In this document: positions 15,790 to 27,890 of the stretch, in pieces
Layout: the number at the start of each line of letters is the position of its first letter
How positions within the stretch are numbered: position 1 is the first letter of the stretch
NCBI GenBank assembly: GCA_963693315.1
Contig: OY856186.1
Location: forward strand, 379,105,522-379,169,521
DNA from: Diogma glabrata
Lineage: Eukaryota > Arthropoda > Insecta > Diptera > Cylindrotomidae
DNA length: 64,000 bases
Direction: 5' to 3'
Translations under genes and position numbers: made by a program
Notes under the pieces: generated by a model
The model's input: the letters and a program-made list of their open reading frames with translations, nothing else
Databases searched by the model: none
Told to the model about the DNA's origin: nothing

Positions 15790-16560
15790 TTGGACATGGA
15801 CATTTTTGAATTTGTTATAGTTTTTGAAATATTTTTGGAATTTTGAAAAAGTTTGTATTTTTGATTTTGTAATAATTTTTGCAGTATTTTTAGAATTTCA
15901 GAAAAAGTTTTAATTTTTGATTTTGTAAGAATTTTTGGAATATTTTTAAAATTTTGAAAAATTTTAAATTTTTGATTTTATTATAATTTTTGGAATTTTG
16001 AAAAAATTTTCAATTTTTGATTTTGTAATAATTTTTGCAATATTTTTAGAATTTTGCAAAACGTTTGAATTTTAAGAATTTTCGGATTATTATTGGAATT
16101 TAGAAAAAGTTTAAATATTTGATTTCATTCTAATTTTTTAATATTTTTGGAATTTTGGAAAAGGTTTTAATTTTTGATTTTGTTATAATCTTTGCATTAT
16201 TTTTAGAATTTTGAAAAAAAATAGAAGTTTTGAATTTTATATATATATATATATTTAGAATTTTGAAAAAAGTTTCATATATTGATTTTGTAAGAATTTT
16301 TGGAATATTTTTAGAATTTTGAAAAATTTAAAATTTTTGATTTTATTATGATTTTTGAAATTTCAAAAAAAGTTTTAATTTTTGATTTTGTAATAATTTT
16401 TACAATATTTTTAGAATTTTGGAAAAGTTTGAATTTTTAAGAATTTTTGGAATATTATTAAAGCTTGAATATTTGATTTTATTCTAATTTTTCGAATATT
16501 TTTGGAATTTTGAAAAAGTTTGATTTTATTTAATTTAACAATATTTTTGGAATTTTGATT
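15790..16560 (+). repeat. Degenerate AT-rich minisatellite, about 55-60-bp unit
   Basis: About a dozen diverged units follow one pattern: GAATTTTGAAAAAGTTT, then AATTTTTGATTTTGTAATAA, then TTTTTGGAATATTTTTA. Unit length and sequence vary, so the array is old. There is no coding potential. Confidence 0.85.
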
Positions 16561-17285
16561 ATAATTTTCCGGCAACGTATTGATGTTTCGTGTTAGTTTT
16601 GTAATAAATTTTTAAACAGAGATAAAAAATACTTGTACTTTAACAAAGAGTTATGTTTGATATACATCGCTGCCCAAAACTAAAAACCATGTCCTCGTAA
16701 AAGTTTTATCCCGAAAACTATATCAAAATCCTTAACCCAGACCGAAGTCTTGATATCTCAGAGCTGTGAGATTTCAGCCCCTTCATATTTTTTTAGTTTC
16801 AGACACATATTATATCTATTCAATAAATTTAATTACAATAACACATCAAACTAAACTGAATTACATTAAATATTCACAACTTTACGACACAACAAAAAAA
16901 TAGGAACTATTTCCTCAAAGTCTCAATGCTAACAGAAGATAGCTTTTCTATGTTATGGCCGACCGATATTTATATCCATCTTATTGTACGCCTTGTGTTT
17001 TCTTTCAATCTTGCTCATCATCCGGCATATTAAAAATTCGAATATTCAGCACATTTTTATCCGATAGATGGCTATTATTTTAGATAGAGCAAGAGTCCAA
17101 CAATAGGTGGAGTCAAATCTCGGTCCACCATAAGCCATTTCCACAAACGTCAAAGTTTGATTACATACAAAAAGTGACAGTAGTGAAAGTATTATAGGTA
17201 AGTTTTCTTTTCTTCTTAACTAATTTTACAAACTTATTTCTAATTTGTTTTTATTCTTTTTTTATAATGGTTATTTAGTCATAAC
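16561..17285. other. Non-coding stretch
   Basis: I see no gene. A segment around 16660-16790 has more even composition but no reading frame or terminal repeats. Confidence 0.45.
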
Positions 17286-17450
17286 CTGGGGGGCTATTTT
17301 GTAGTGTTATCTCACTAGATGAGATAAATAGTGAGATAAAAAAATTATGTTTAAATGATTTCTTTTATCTAATATAATCGATCAAAGACAAATATTTTAT
17401 CTCACTTTTTATCTCACCTAGTGAGATAACACTACAAAATAACCACCCAG
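17286..17450. mobile_element. Palindromic MITE, 165 bp
   Basis: The left arm CTGGGGGGCTATTTTGTAGT and the right arm ACTACAAAATAACCACCCAG are inverted copies. The match continues inward as GTTATCTCACTAG... and ...CTAGTGAGATAAC, over at least 35 bases. I could not identify a clean target duplication, so the superfamily is open. Confidence 0.8.
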
Positions 17451-17699
17451 ATGTCATTTGTTTTCCTTTTTAAATGAAAAATTACCATCACCAACAGTTC
17501 AGATACTTCAGGTAACTATTGTATTGAAACAAAATATTAAGTTTACGTAAATAACAATTTATTTTCTTTTTAGGACATGGTGACGCTAAAAATCAAGTGT
17601 AACAACACATGTAAGTGTTGTTGTTTTCTTGGAAGGGTCAAAAATATTTTTTTTTATTTGCTTTCTATAACCTCTTTTTACAGTTAGGTAACAAATAAC

Positions 17700-17995
17700 A
17701 TTATTTGTTACTTTGTTCTATAAACCAGACATTCCAGATTAATGATGTTTAAAATAACGATCGGTTGATCGATTTTTCTAGATTGTACAGAATTTAGTAT
17801 TTAAGCAGAATTAATTGTAAACGAAACGCTATTTCGTGCATATAAAATTGTGTAAATAGAAGAAGTTATTTTTAAAATTAGATTTTGTGAATAAAGTTTT
17901 AAGTGTTATTTAATAAAAGTATTTTGTGTATTATTTTGTACGCTGTGTACTGGAAATTTCTATAATAAACCGTTGGAGTTTCAGAAGCTATTCTG
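17700..17995 (+). mobile_element. Ty3/gypsy LTR fragment, plus strand
   Basis: The stretch AAAGTATTTTGTGTATTATT followed by GTACTGGAAATTTC and AATAAACCGTTGGAGTTTC matches, in order, the middle of the LTR at 44467-45111 read on the minus strand. The 5' end is not recognisable. The 3' end collapses into a short inverted repeat (CCGTTGGAGTTTCAG / CTGAAACTCCAACGG). It is a relic of the same or a close family. Confidence 0.7.
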
Positions 17996-18785
17996 AAACT
18001 CCAACGGAAAAAGATTTGGAAAATCATGGGAAATGAAATATCAGATAAACTTAAATTTGTTATTTATTGAAATGAAAACGCCACGAGAAAAGCCACTTTC
18101 ACTGGCTAAAGGTTAAAAGTATATAAAAATTCAACTAACATATAAATGAAGACGGAGAATCGAATTTCATCTTCTATTACAAACGTCTTATTTATAGTAT
18201 TTGGATACAGAATACAACTAGGATTTAATGTAATAATATACAAATAAAAAATATCAGTCTTCAAACAAGCATTCATTATATTCATATAAGAATATAAAAT
18301 TGGAAAAATTTGTTTCTATTTTGATGTGATTATACTGATTTCATAGAAAGTCCTTTTGAATTTGCATATCCTTTACATATCCGTAAAAGTACCAAAGATT
18401 TTTATAAAGATTAAAATTAAAAAAAAAAAGTTTAAATTGTGAATGTCGTTTCCAATCCTTTGTGGTCTAAATTTTTGTACAGTTTTTATTTAAATTTTGT
18501 ATTTTTATTTAAAGTAATTTGTTTGAATAAGTAGTAAAGGATTAAAGGATTTTACTGTTGGTATTAAAATAATTCTAAATATTCTTTTTATATTTTTAAA
18601 TTCTTGGGGGTTTACGGAATTAGAATATGGTATGTAGTTTGTTATGTTTGTTTGGGGTTTTTATGGGTAAATTTTTGTAACTATAGAAGTGGTTAAAATT
18701 CATTAAAATTATTATTCTTATATTATAGAAAATATATCTATTATATTATAGAAAAACTGTTAGTTATTGGAGGTGAATTCCATAT
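17996..18785. other. Non-coding AT-rich stretch
   Basis: No gene, array or terminal repeat recognised. Confidence 0.4.
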
Positions 18786-19190
18786 GTGACTTACACGACA
18801 CGAGACACCTGTTTTGTCATTTTTGATAATATTTAGGGTATAAATATAATTTTTTTAATTTTTCTTTTTTAAGAAATAATATTTATAAGCATATACATAT
18901 TGAGTCATGCCCTTAGTTTTTTAATTTAGGCTTTCATTTTAATAATACTAATATAATAAATCAGTTGTGACTTACACGACATCAAATCCATTGGTTTCAG
19001 AGTTATCAATGACAACTCAAAAATCCTGTTAATTGTGTAGCTAAATACTTTATAAACTGTATTGGATCGTTTTTGAGAAATACAAACAACAACAAAAGGG
19101 CTTGAACTTAGTAAAAAACTTTTTATTTTTTACAAAAAAACAAAATGTTCGCGTGACTTACACGACATAATAATTGTGAATTACACGACA
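18786..19190 (+). repeat. Four interspersed GTGACTTACACGACA motifs
   Basis: The 15-mer GTGACTTACACGACA occurs at 18786-18800, 18967-18981 and 19153-19167. A one-base variant (GTGAATTACACGACA) lies at 19176-19190. Spacing is irregular (181, 186, 23 bases) and the surrounding sequence is not repeated, so this is not a simple tandem array. Confidence 0.85.
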
Positions 19191-19679
19191 CTTAATAATA
19201 TAATTAGATATTTACACCATATGATATGAAGGATTAATTAAATTATATTAATAGAAATAATAATATTCCAAAATAAGTTAGGGTTATACGAACTAAAATT
19301 AATTTAAATTTTGAAATTCGTATAATCCTGTGTCAGCCGGAAATGTAGCCCTTAACACTCGACTGTATTTGTATTGTGGTTCGGGCAACTTTAGTTTTAT
19401 ATTTTTAATGTCAGTTATTGGGTCGGAATCGAGTTTCTTGGGGTAAAAAAATGTTGCCTGTCTTTATGATATTTTAGGAAGTGAGCACATGAGCACTTTG
19501 TGAGCCAACTTTAGAAAACTTGAATATTTTCGATTTGTTTTTTCAAAAATAAATAATTCATGATATCAACTTTCAAAAAAATTAACTATATGATGGAAAA
19601 TAACAATTTTAAAATTTGACTTTGTTGTATACTTTTGCATGGAATTCACCTGGAGCATCATTGTTTGACAATTTTATTT

Positions 19680-20319
19680 CCTACTTTAGAAGGTCTATTT
19701 TGGTACTCTAAAGGTACAATTAGACGATATCATTTAAGTGAGGTATCATTTTGAGTGAGGTCTTACGTATATGAGATGCATGTTTATACCAGGACAAAAG
19801 GTCAAGAGGTCAAGAGGTCAAATATAAAAATAAAAGTGATATAGCATTTGTAAAATTTCGCATCACTTGCTTAAGTGAAAAACCTGATTAAACGTTTTTT
19901 TATTTTTTATTAAGATCTAATTCAGTGTTAATAATTTATTATTTGGTTGTACTCGATACAGTAATTAATAGCACTATTAAAAAATTTAATTTGATTATAA
20001 TATGGATCAAACACAAGCTGAAGCTTGTCTCGTCCTATTACTTATACAAAAACGTAAAAGAAGACAAAATAAAGTTACTAAAAGGATCTGGGTAAAGGAA
20101 TGGATTCAAAAACGAAAACATTACGGGGCGGTTGATAACATCTTAAAGGAATTGCAGGAATGTGATAAAAAAGTTACACAAATTTTTTTTAAGAATGAGT
20201 GCTGAAGTTTTGAAGAAATATTAAATAGAATAGCGCCATTGATCTAAAAAAAAGATACAGTAATGCCAAAAGATTCGATCAACCAAAAGATTCGAGCTCA
20301 TTGGTACTGTGAGTTCCAA
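19680..20319 (+). pseudogene. PIF/Harbinger transposase N-terminal fragment (HARBI1-like)
   Basis: An ATG at 20002 opens 67 codons with RRQNKVTKRIWVKEWIQKRK and a Leu-rich helix, then a stop. Reading on in the neighbouring frame gives EEILNRIAPLI and KKDTVMPK. This order (basic W-V-x-x-W block, helix, EE-L-x-x-I-x-P-x-I, then a block before the R-L-A-x-x-L-R segment) is that of the N-terminus of PIF/Harbinger nucleases. The catalytic DDE part is absent because the fragment is cut off at 20320 by the 1,286-bp repeat. GGTACTCTAAAGGTAC at about 19691 could be part of its terminal repeat. It carries a frameshift and internal stops and is dead. Confidence 0.6.
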
Positions 20320-21605
20320 TGTAACGATCGCAATAATCGCGAAACAATAATAAAACCAAATTCATCTTCGTTTTCAATTCAATAAAAATGCATTTCATTA
20401 GTTTCCGTTCATTTTTACATTAATAATAATTTTAAAATTTTCTAAAACTTAACTGCTAGTTAAATTTTGAATATACTATAAAAAGCAAACGAACGTACTA
20501 AATTTTTATTTCCAATACTAATGAACAGACGTCGTTGTTAATCATTTGCTGAATTTCAAGTATTACCCGATTTTGTTTTTGACATCATAAGATGTCAAAG
20601 GCAAAATCACATTTTTGCAATTTTTAATTGGAAAATTTTTCATTCCATTTTTGCTTTTCAAAAGGATTACAACATCCAATAATCTATTTAATTTATATAG
20701 ATCAATGTCAATTGATAGTATTATTTAACTTTGATGTGATAAATCAATAATATTTTAATTCAAAAGTGATGTATTTAATTGCAATCAAGCAAATAAAAAA
20801 AAAAAAAGTTGTAAACAAAGAAAAAATTCCAATGTCGTTTTGTTTAATTGTTAAAATTGATTTCTAATTTTAATAACTGTTTTGAGAAAGCATTATTTAT
20901 TGGCTTTAATTACAATGGAAGATTCCACCCCGCTAAGTATTTTACAGTGATTTGTGTTTTTGTTTGTTCATCAAAAAGCTGATAATTTGGATGACAATTT
21001 CAATTATATTTTTTTATTTTATTTCATAGAAGGATAATTGTTGTCATTAATTGCTAAATCTGCTTTATAAAAGTGGCAGTACATGAAGATAAAGTACCCA
21101 ATGATGTTATCGAAAGTATGAATAGCAAGGATAACAGTGATCGAAGCTATTACCACAGTTAGAGACAATCGTTTGTTTGATGGTTTTTTCGGTTGTTGAA
21201 ACCGCATGGATTCAAAAGCAGATATATGAATGAAAAGTTAAAGGATCGAATGCAATGTTCAATTGGGCATTTCGAACAACGAAGGTGTAATTCAACAGCA
21301 GCAACTTATGTTCACAAATTAGTTCATCCAATTTAATTAATTGATCAAACGCTAGTCAAGGGAATTGAAGAATATTGATGACATCAATCAACAGTTATAA
21401 TTCAAAGTATTTTTTAGATTATAGATACATTAATTTTTATTACTTTATTCTCATTGGAATGTCAGAATAATTTTATAAAACATTAAGAGATTCCCAATTT
21501 TCAAGCTTCGTGTGGGGACAGATGCTGTCCCGTAGCATCAATTTTATTTGTAGTAGTAAAGGTCCAATGATTATAACGTGGCTCCGTATCAGGGCCTGCA
21601 TAAGA
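20320..21605 (+). repeat. 1,286-bp direct repeat, copy 1 (possible 5' LTR)
   Basis: It begins TGTAACGATCGCAATAATCG and ends GGGCCTGCATAAGA. A minus-strand frame of 62 codons (21019-21207, M1) has a hydrophobic stretch LTVVIASITVILAI and is preserved in both copies. With only two differences over the whole repeat, that conservation says nothing about coding function. It is followed by a short internal echo of GGCTCCGTATCAGGGCCT. Confidence 0.9.
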
Positions 21606-23453
21606 ACAGGCTCCGTATCAGGGCCTAATGATTATAACGTAGCGCCGAACAAAAAGGGACCCGTTAGCTTTTTTTTAGATATATATATAAATAATTTGGT
21701 GGGAAAATATTTTCCAGTTTGGGCGTTGGCAAGCCGGTTTTTTTCTGAAAAAAAAAACTTTTTTTTGTGGAACATTTCATATTATTATATTTATATATTC
21801 ATATATTAATTGATTATTTCAATTTAGATTAATTAATATCGACATATAGTTTATTTTCGCGTCGGTTTATTTGGCTAAATTTTGTTAAAAAGCTAGAGGA
21901 AAAAAAATAAAGGTTTAGTTTCTAGGGTGTTCATGTGTATATTTATCATAAGTACTCTAAATTTATATTTTCAAAAATTTAAAGAATTCCGCGTTTCTCT
22001 CTGTAAGTTTTAGGATAGACCAGTTGTGGTTTTTTTTTGGTAATAGGGTGGTGGCAATCGGTTTGGGCCGTGGTTGTCAATCAGCTTTTTGTTTATCTTG
22101 AAATAAACCAGTTATTGGTTTCGTTTTGGTTTTGATTAGGAAATTATATATTTTGAATTAGTTAAGACTAATTTTTTTTAATTTTGAAAAAAACCGTTTT
22201 GGGACAGCAATTTTTTTGGAGATTGTTTTTTGTGCTGTCATCTGCTTTTAGTAATACTAATTGTTTTTTTTATTTGGAAAAAAGAAAACCGTTTTGGGGA
22301 AGCAGTTTTTTTTTGAAATTTTTTTATGCTACCATGTACATATTGTACATATAATTGTTTATATATTGTACATATTTTTGGATGATGCAATTAATTTATA
22401 TATGAAATTAATTGTATGTTTTTTTGATTATGGTTAGATTTAGTAAGTGTTTAGCTGGCTTTTTTCAATGCACTCATACGCGATCCCCATATTCGTCATT
22501 GGTTTAATGTGAGTTACAATTCCGAGGTATTGATTTATGTATTATTCACACTATAGAATGGATGTCAATAGAACATGTCTCATTACAGTTCTATAAACTT
22601 TTGAACTTGTACGGAAATGTTGAAATATTTTTATTTTGGCTAATATAATGTTCATTTTTGGCCAAAACGACTTCTATTGCAGTACGCCTTATTAGATTTT
22701 ATGATTTGTACATGAATTATTTTGTGTATCTCATATATATATACAAAATAATTTATGTCAAACCTGAAAGTCTGGGTAGGTTTCCTATTGCAACACAATT
22801 CGTTTGGTGAAAGAATTTTTTGTGGTTAAGTCATGTTTTTATGAGTTTTAGGATGTTATTGACGTAATAAAGGTTAACATTGACCAAACAGTTTTTCAAC
22901 AATTTTATATAAGTTTAAGTCTTTCGTCACTACTATCAAAGTATTATTGGTCTATGTTTATGGAAGTACATTGAAAATAATTAATTCCCATTAGCTTTAT
23001 GGAGTGGGCCGGATCCAGATCGGTATCTTCACATTTGTCATCATATTGATCCGCTGACGTAGGTATACATATCTCGTATGAGTCCATTTTAGTTACCATT
23101 TTTAAAATTATTTTTATTGCGATTAATTTAAAAAGTGGGATGGGTATGGAAGTAATTATTTTTAGCTAACATTTATTTTTGTTGGTTGTTTTGAATACAA
23201 TAAGTAAAGCGAAAAATTTGACCTGAACAAATATATTAGAGTTAATAACTTAAAAATTAGTAAGCTTAGTTTTGAATTTAAAATAATCGTAATTTTTTTT
23301 TAATTACCAATTTATTATTTAGTCTGAAGATTAAATTTAATTAATCTCATGTAAAACTTTATTAACACATATTATGTATTTCATGTTTCGATTTAGCATT
23401 TTTAAATAAGAAATTATTTAGATTATGGATAAGTTATATAGTATTTAGGTTTA

Positions 23454-23840
23454 TTGATTCATTTTCTCAGCGGTAGGCCTAACAAGCCATCCATGGGGCT
23501 TATCCCCTTAACATTGATGTCGTTCTTAGATCGCCTATGGCCATCGGGGTTATGCGATCGAAGAACATTGGTTTCTTCTCTCCATTCGGCGAGGAAGTCC
23601 TCAGGGACGAGGAGTGGTGTTGCTGTGTTTGTACTTAGGTGCAAACCAGTAGTACCATTCTTTGCTCAGAGGCTTCTTCGGTGTAATGAAGAGAAGAACC
23701 AATTGTACTTTGCTTTCAGGATCAGAGGCTTCACCTCATACAAATTCAAAAACTTTCCATTTTTCCACTTAGCTTTTACAATAGAACAATTTTTCATAGA
23801 GTTTAAGATTTGAAGTCTGGTGCTCGGGAGCGTTCTACAA
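23454..23840. other. GC-richer open stretch of unknown origin
   Basis: Both strands are open here: 119 codons on plus from 23454, and 61 on minus ending at 23459. Composition is much less AT-biased than its surroundings. Neither translation shows a motif I recognise. It may be a captured or retrotransposed fragment inside the repeat-bounded unit. Confidence 0.35.
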
Positions 23841-24775
23841 CTTTCGCATTAGGTTTAGTTGTAATTTATTTGTAGGTTAAACAAGCACAACTGGGTCAGT
23901 AGAAATGGACCTAGTGTCTAATCGTGACAGTTGTGATTGTTTTATTAGGTTGGGGAGAATCTGTTCTGTAGAATCTGGTCGTTAGGGGCTTTTCTAGTCA
24001 GTTCTCACATGCATGGTTGGAGTGGGCTCGCGAACGCGATATTTTAAATTTAAACAATATGGATATTGTAGCCATACTTACTTTTTACAGTTGTCTCCAG
24101 ACGAATCTTGATTTTGGGAATCTCTTATGATATTAAATAAAAATAAAATAAATCAAACAATTTTTCAAAAATTAAATAAATAAAATTTTTTATTAAATAA
24201 AGTAAATTTAGGTAAATAAATAATTTTTTTTAGAATCTAAATAATTTTAGGTAGCTAAATAAATAAATTTTCTTAATAAGCAAGACATCAAGATATAAAT
24301 AAATATTTTTTATTTTTTTCTAAAAATAAATCAATATTTCAAAGTTAGGACGGTGCATCCAATAAATAAACATTCTTCTAAATATTTTTATTTTTCAATT
24401 TTCTTTTAAAAATAAATAAATATTCTTAGGGGTGCTATCGTCAATAACTAATTTTAGGTATATATAGTTATTTCAGTATATCTGAAATTAAATAAATAAA
24501 TTATATTTTTACATATACAATATCTTAGGAATTTTTGTACAGATTCAGCAAGGATTAGCTACGACGGTCTTTCCTTTGGTTCCTTTACGAAGTTTGTTTT
24601 TTTTTACAAAAATTTTCTGTTTTTTTGGGGCGTTCGTTGGTTTTTTTTCGTTTTGCGCTTTTTATTGTTTTCACTTTTACAGCATACTAGCTACATTTTT
24701 TTTTGTTGTTGAGATTGGTTTTATTATTGTTATTTGTTATTGTGAATTCTGGATTCTATAAATTTTACCATCAAA

Positions 24776-25123
24776 ATGTCAAGTCAAATAGACATTGACC
24801 ATCCATTTTATGGATTGGAACCCAGCGAACTGCAAATTGAATGTCTGAGGTTCACATCTTCAGGTCATACTTACTGGTTGTATCGGGGTGTCCATGGTGC
24901 TGACGTTCGGATGGATGGTCGGTCTCAATACTCAGTGAAGTTCTTAAGGACTTCATGAGTGTTGGAACCGGTCATCGGTCTTGACGCCAGTGACTGTGGG
25001 TATCTCGATCCCAGATACAATTTAATAAGTGGAAGTAGTTCGGTGGTTTTCTGTCATGGAGGGGATGGCGACGTTTTTGTGATTTCAAGAGTAAAAATCT
25101 TGGTTTCTACCTTGAATTCATGG
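24776..25123 (+). pseudogene. Broken open frame of unknown function next to the second repeat
   Basis: From the ATG at 24776, 60 codons with coding-like composition (IDIDHPFYGLEPSELQ) run to a TGA at 24956-24958. The same frame then continues open for about 55 codons to the repeat boundary at 25124, where it is cut. An ATG followed by one in-frame stop and sustained composition suggests a single damaged gene, perhaps a gag-like start. I do not recognise the family. Confidence 0.35.
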
Positions 25124-26409
25124 TGTAACGATCGCAATAATCGCGAAACAATAATAAAACCAAATTCATCTTCGTTTTCAATTCAATAAAAATGCATTTC
25201 ATTAGTTTCCGTTCATTTTTACATTAATAATAATTTTAAAATTTTCTAAAACTTAACTGCTAGTTAAATTTTGAATATACTATAAAAAGCAAACGAACGT
25301 ACTAAATTTTTATTTCCAATACTAATGAACAGACGTCGTTGTTAATCATTTGCTGAATTTCAAGTATTACCCGATTTTGTTTTTGACATCATAAGATGTC
25401 AAAGGCAAAATCACATTTTTGCAATTTTTAATTGGAAAATTTTTCATTCCATTTTTGCTTTTCAAAAGGATTACAACATCCAATAATCTATTTAATTTAT
25501 ATAGATCAATGTCAATTGATAGTATTATTTAACTTTGATGTGATAAATCAATAATATTTTAATTCAAAAGTGATGTATTTAATTGCAATCAAGCAAATAA
25601 AAAAAAAAAAAGTTGTAAACAAAGAAAAAATTCCAATGTCGTTTTGTTTAATTGTTAAAATTGATTTCTAATTTTAATAACTGTTTTGAGAAAGCATTAT
25701 TTATTGGCTTTAATTACAATGGAAGATTCCACCCCGCTAAGTAGTTTACAGTGATTTGTGTTTTTGTTTGTTCATCAAAAAGCTGATAATTTGGATGACA
25801 ATTTCAATTATATTTTTTTATTTTATTTCATAGAAGGATAATTGTTGTCATTAATTGCTAAATCTGCTTTATAAAAGTGGCAGTACATGAAGATAAAGTA
25901 CCCAATGATGTTATCGAAAGTATGAATAGCAAGGATAACAGTGATCGAAGCTATTACCACAGTTAGAGACAATCGTTTGTTTGATGGTTTTTTCGGTTGT
26001 TGAAACCGCATGGATTCAAAAGCAGATATATGAATGAAAAGTTAAAGGATCGAATGCAATGTTCAATTGGGCATTTCGAACAACGAAGGTGTAATTCAAC
26101 AGCAGCAACTTATGTTCACAAATTAGTTCATCCAATTTAATTAATTGATCAAACGCTAGTCAAGGGAATTGAAGAATATTGATGACATCAATCAACAGTT
26201 ATAATTCAAGGTATTTTTTAGATTATAGATACATTAATTTTTATTACTTTATTCTCATTGGAATGTCAGAATAATTTTATAAAACATTAAGAGATTCCCA
26301 ATTTTCAAGCTTCGTGTGGGGACAGATGCTGTCCCGTAGCATCAATTTTATTTGTAGTAGTAAAGGTCCAATGATTATAACGTGGCTCCGTATCAGGGCC
26401 TGCATAAGA
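25124..26409 (+). repeat. 1,286-bp direct repeat, copy 2 (possible 3' LTR)
   Basis: Same sequence as 20320-21605 apart from the two substitutions I noticed (near 25744 and 26209). It is followed directly by CCAA, which also precedes copy 1. Confidence 0.9.
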
Positions 26410-26413
26410 CCAA

Positions 26414-27410
26414 TCTCAACCGAAACACGTTAAGAGATAAAAGTTGTTTTATTAAAAAATAACTGTAAGCTTTATTCATATAAACCCAAAAATACTGATT
26501 CCGAATTGAAAAATTCATATTATTCACTAATTAATTTGACATTTATGTCATAAAATTGATTTCAAATTGATTTAAATAGTCAATAATAACTACACAAGTG
26601 ACTTAGGATTGAATGGGGATATCCCATTCCCAGGGAATGAAAATATCCCTACTAACCTTCGAAATTCACAAATAGTGAAGTTAAGAAATTAATTATCTCC
26701 TACAACATATATATTTAGGGTGTTTTTTTCTTCATTTTTTTATCCATTGGCTTATGTTTTAGCATTGGATCTAAAAAAAATTCTCCCAAAATTTCAGCTC
26801 TCTAGATCAAAACTGTGAACGAAGCAACCCGAGTTTGGCTCCCATGTAATTAACATACGAAAAACGACATTTTAACTCAAAAATGAATAGCTGGTAGAAA
26901 TTTAAAACAGGCAAACTAGCCATTTAAACATCCTGAAAACCGATTTTTATTAGAATGTTTGAAGTTTTACGAGCCTATCTTTGAAAATAATGAAATCATA
27001 GACCGTTTTTGTAGGAGATTTAATTTACTATGACATGCTGCTATCAGAAATTTAAAAAAAAAATACTGCCAGGTTAGCTCTTGTTTTTGAGATATTTGTG
27101 AAAAACTCATTTTTTCTTTGAAGAAAAATTTAATGCCGGTTTTTGGATCACATATTTTACAAAACAAACAAATTCAATATATGTATATTAATGAAACACG
27201 TTCATAGGAAATATGGTAACAAACACTGTGAGCAAATTTTGTAAGAATGGACCAAGTTTTCTGAAACTTACACTCGAAAAAGGTTTAATTAGAAAAGAAA
27301 AATTCACGTTTTATTTAAATTTGTCGATATTCAAAGCCTTAAATTTTTAACAAACAATAATTATAAAATTGTTAATTTCTTCGAGCCTATATAGAATAGT
27401 AGATTGTATT
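26414..27410. other. Non-coding stretch with a weak SINE-tail resemblance
   Basis: Around 26565-26700 the order AGTCAATAATAACTACACAA, GTGACTTAGGATT, ATTCACAAATAGT resembles the tail of the SINE-like elements at 10.5 and 15.2 kb, at low similarity. No gene is seen; a minus-strand frame at 26967-27167 has no recognisable motif. Confidence 0.4.
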
Positions 27411-27507
27411 ACTAGTGCGAATGCGTTTTCCAAACAAGAGTTAGTTTGCAGCACGACCGTAGGGAGTGCTGCAATAACTCGCGTTTGGAAAACGCATTCG
27501 CACTAGT
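27411..27507. mobile_element. Near-perfect 97-bp palindrome (foldback MITE)
   Basis: The outer arms ACTAGTGCGAATGCGTTTTC and GAAAACGCATTCGCACTAGT pair over 25 bases without mismatch. Inside, GAGTTA/TAACTC and GCAGCAC/GTGCTGC continue the pairing around an 11-base loop. Almost the whole element can fold into one hairpin. Confidence 0.85.
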
Positions 27508-27780
27508 AGTACACACTATTTTTTGTAACAAATGCATAAAATTGATAAATATTTATTTAATTGTTAATTTAATCATTCATTTAACAAAGTTATAAACCAA
27601 TTTAAGATATTTAAATAATTAAAGTGCACCATCTTCGTTGCAATAGTTGTAAATTATACTAGCTCGTTGCTAAATTGTACTAAACTGTAAACATTTAAAA
27701 AAAATAAACATAACAATCCAACAACGGATTTATAAAAAACATAGTAATCAAACTAACAGCTGTTTACAATTTTGACAACT

Positions 27781-27890
27781 GCAGCCAAATTCTGTAACTG
27801 TGAAGCGGTGAAGTGATAAAAATTTCTTCGTTTCTTTTCATTAAAAAACTTATCACTTCACCGCTTCACAATTACAGAATTTGGCTGCTG
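27781..27890. mobile_element. Foldback MITE family A, copy 1
   Basis: The left arm CAGCCAAATTCTGTAACTGT, continuing GAAGCGGTGAAGTGATAA, is inverted at the right end (TTATCACTTCACCGCTTCAC, ending in AGAATTTGGCTGCTG). A second family member lies at 35042-35179 with the same terminal 15 bases. Confidence 0.85.

Larger units (their letters stand above)
20320..26409 (+). mobile_element. LARD-like candidate: two 1,286-bp near-identical direct repeats around a pol-less 3.5 kb
   Basis: 20320-21605 and 25124-26409 are direct repeats of equal length. On reading them side by side I found only two substitutions. Four bases CCAA lie immediately left of the first repeat (20316-20319) and immediately right of the second (26410-26413), as expected for a 4-bp target duplication of one LTR-bounded unit. 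The repeats start TGTAACG but end TAAGA rather than the usual CA, and I see no clear primer-binding site or polypurine tract. The interior has no reverse transcriptase, protease or integrase. Alternatives are a recent segmental duplication or an assembly artefact. Confidence 0.5.

Noticed and set aside
21019..26011. A conserved 62-codon membrane-type protein present twice
   Set aside because: It lies inside the two 1,286-bp repeats, which are near-identical along their whole length, so its conservation is not evidence of coding.
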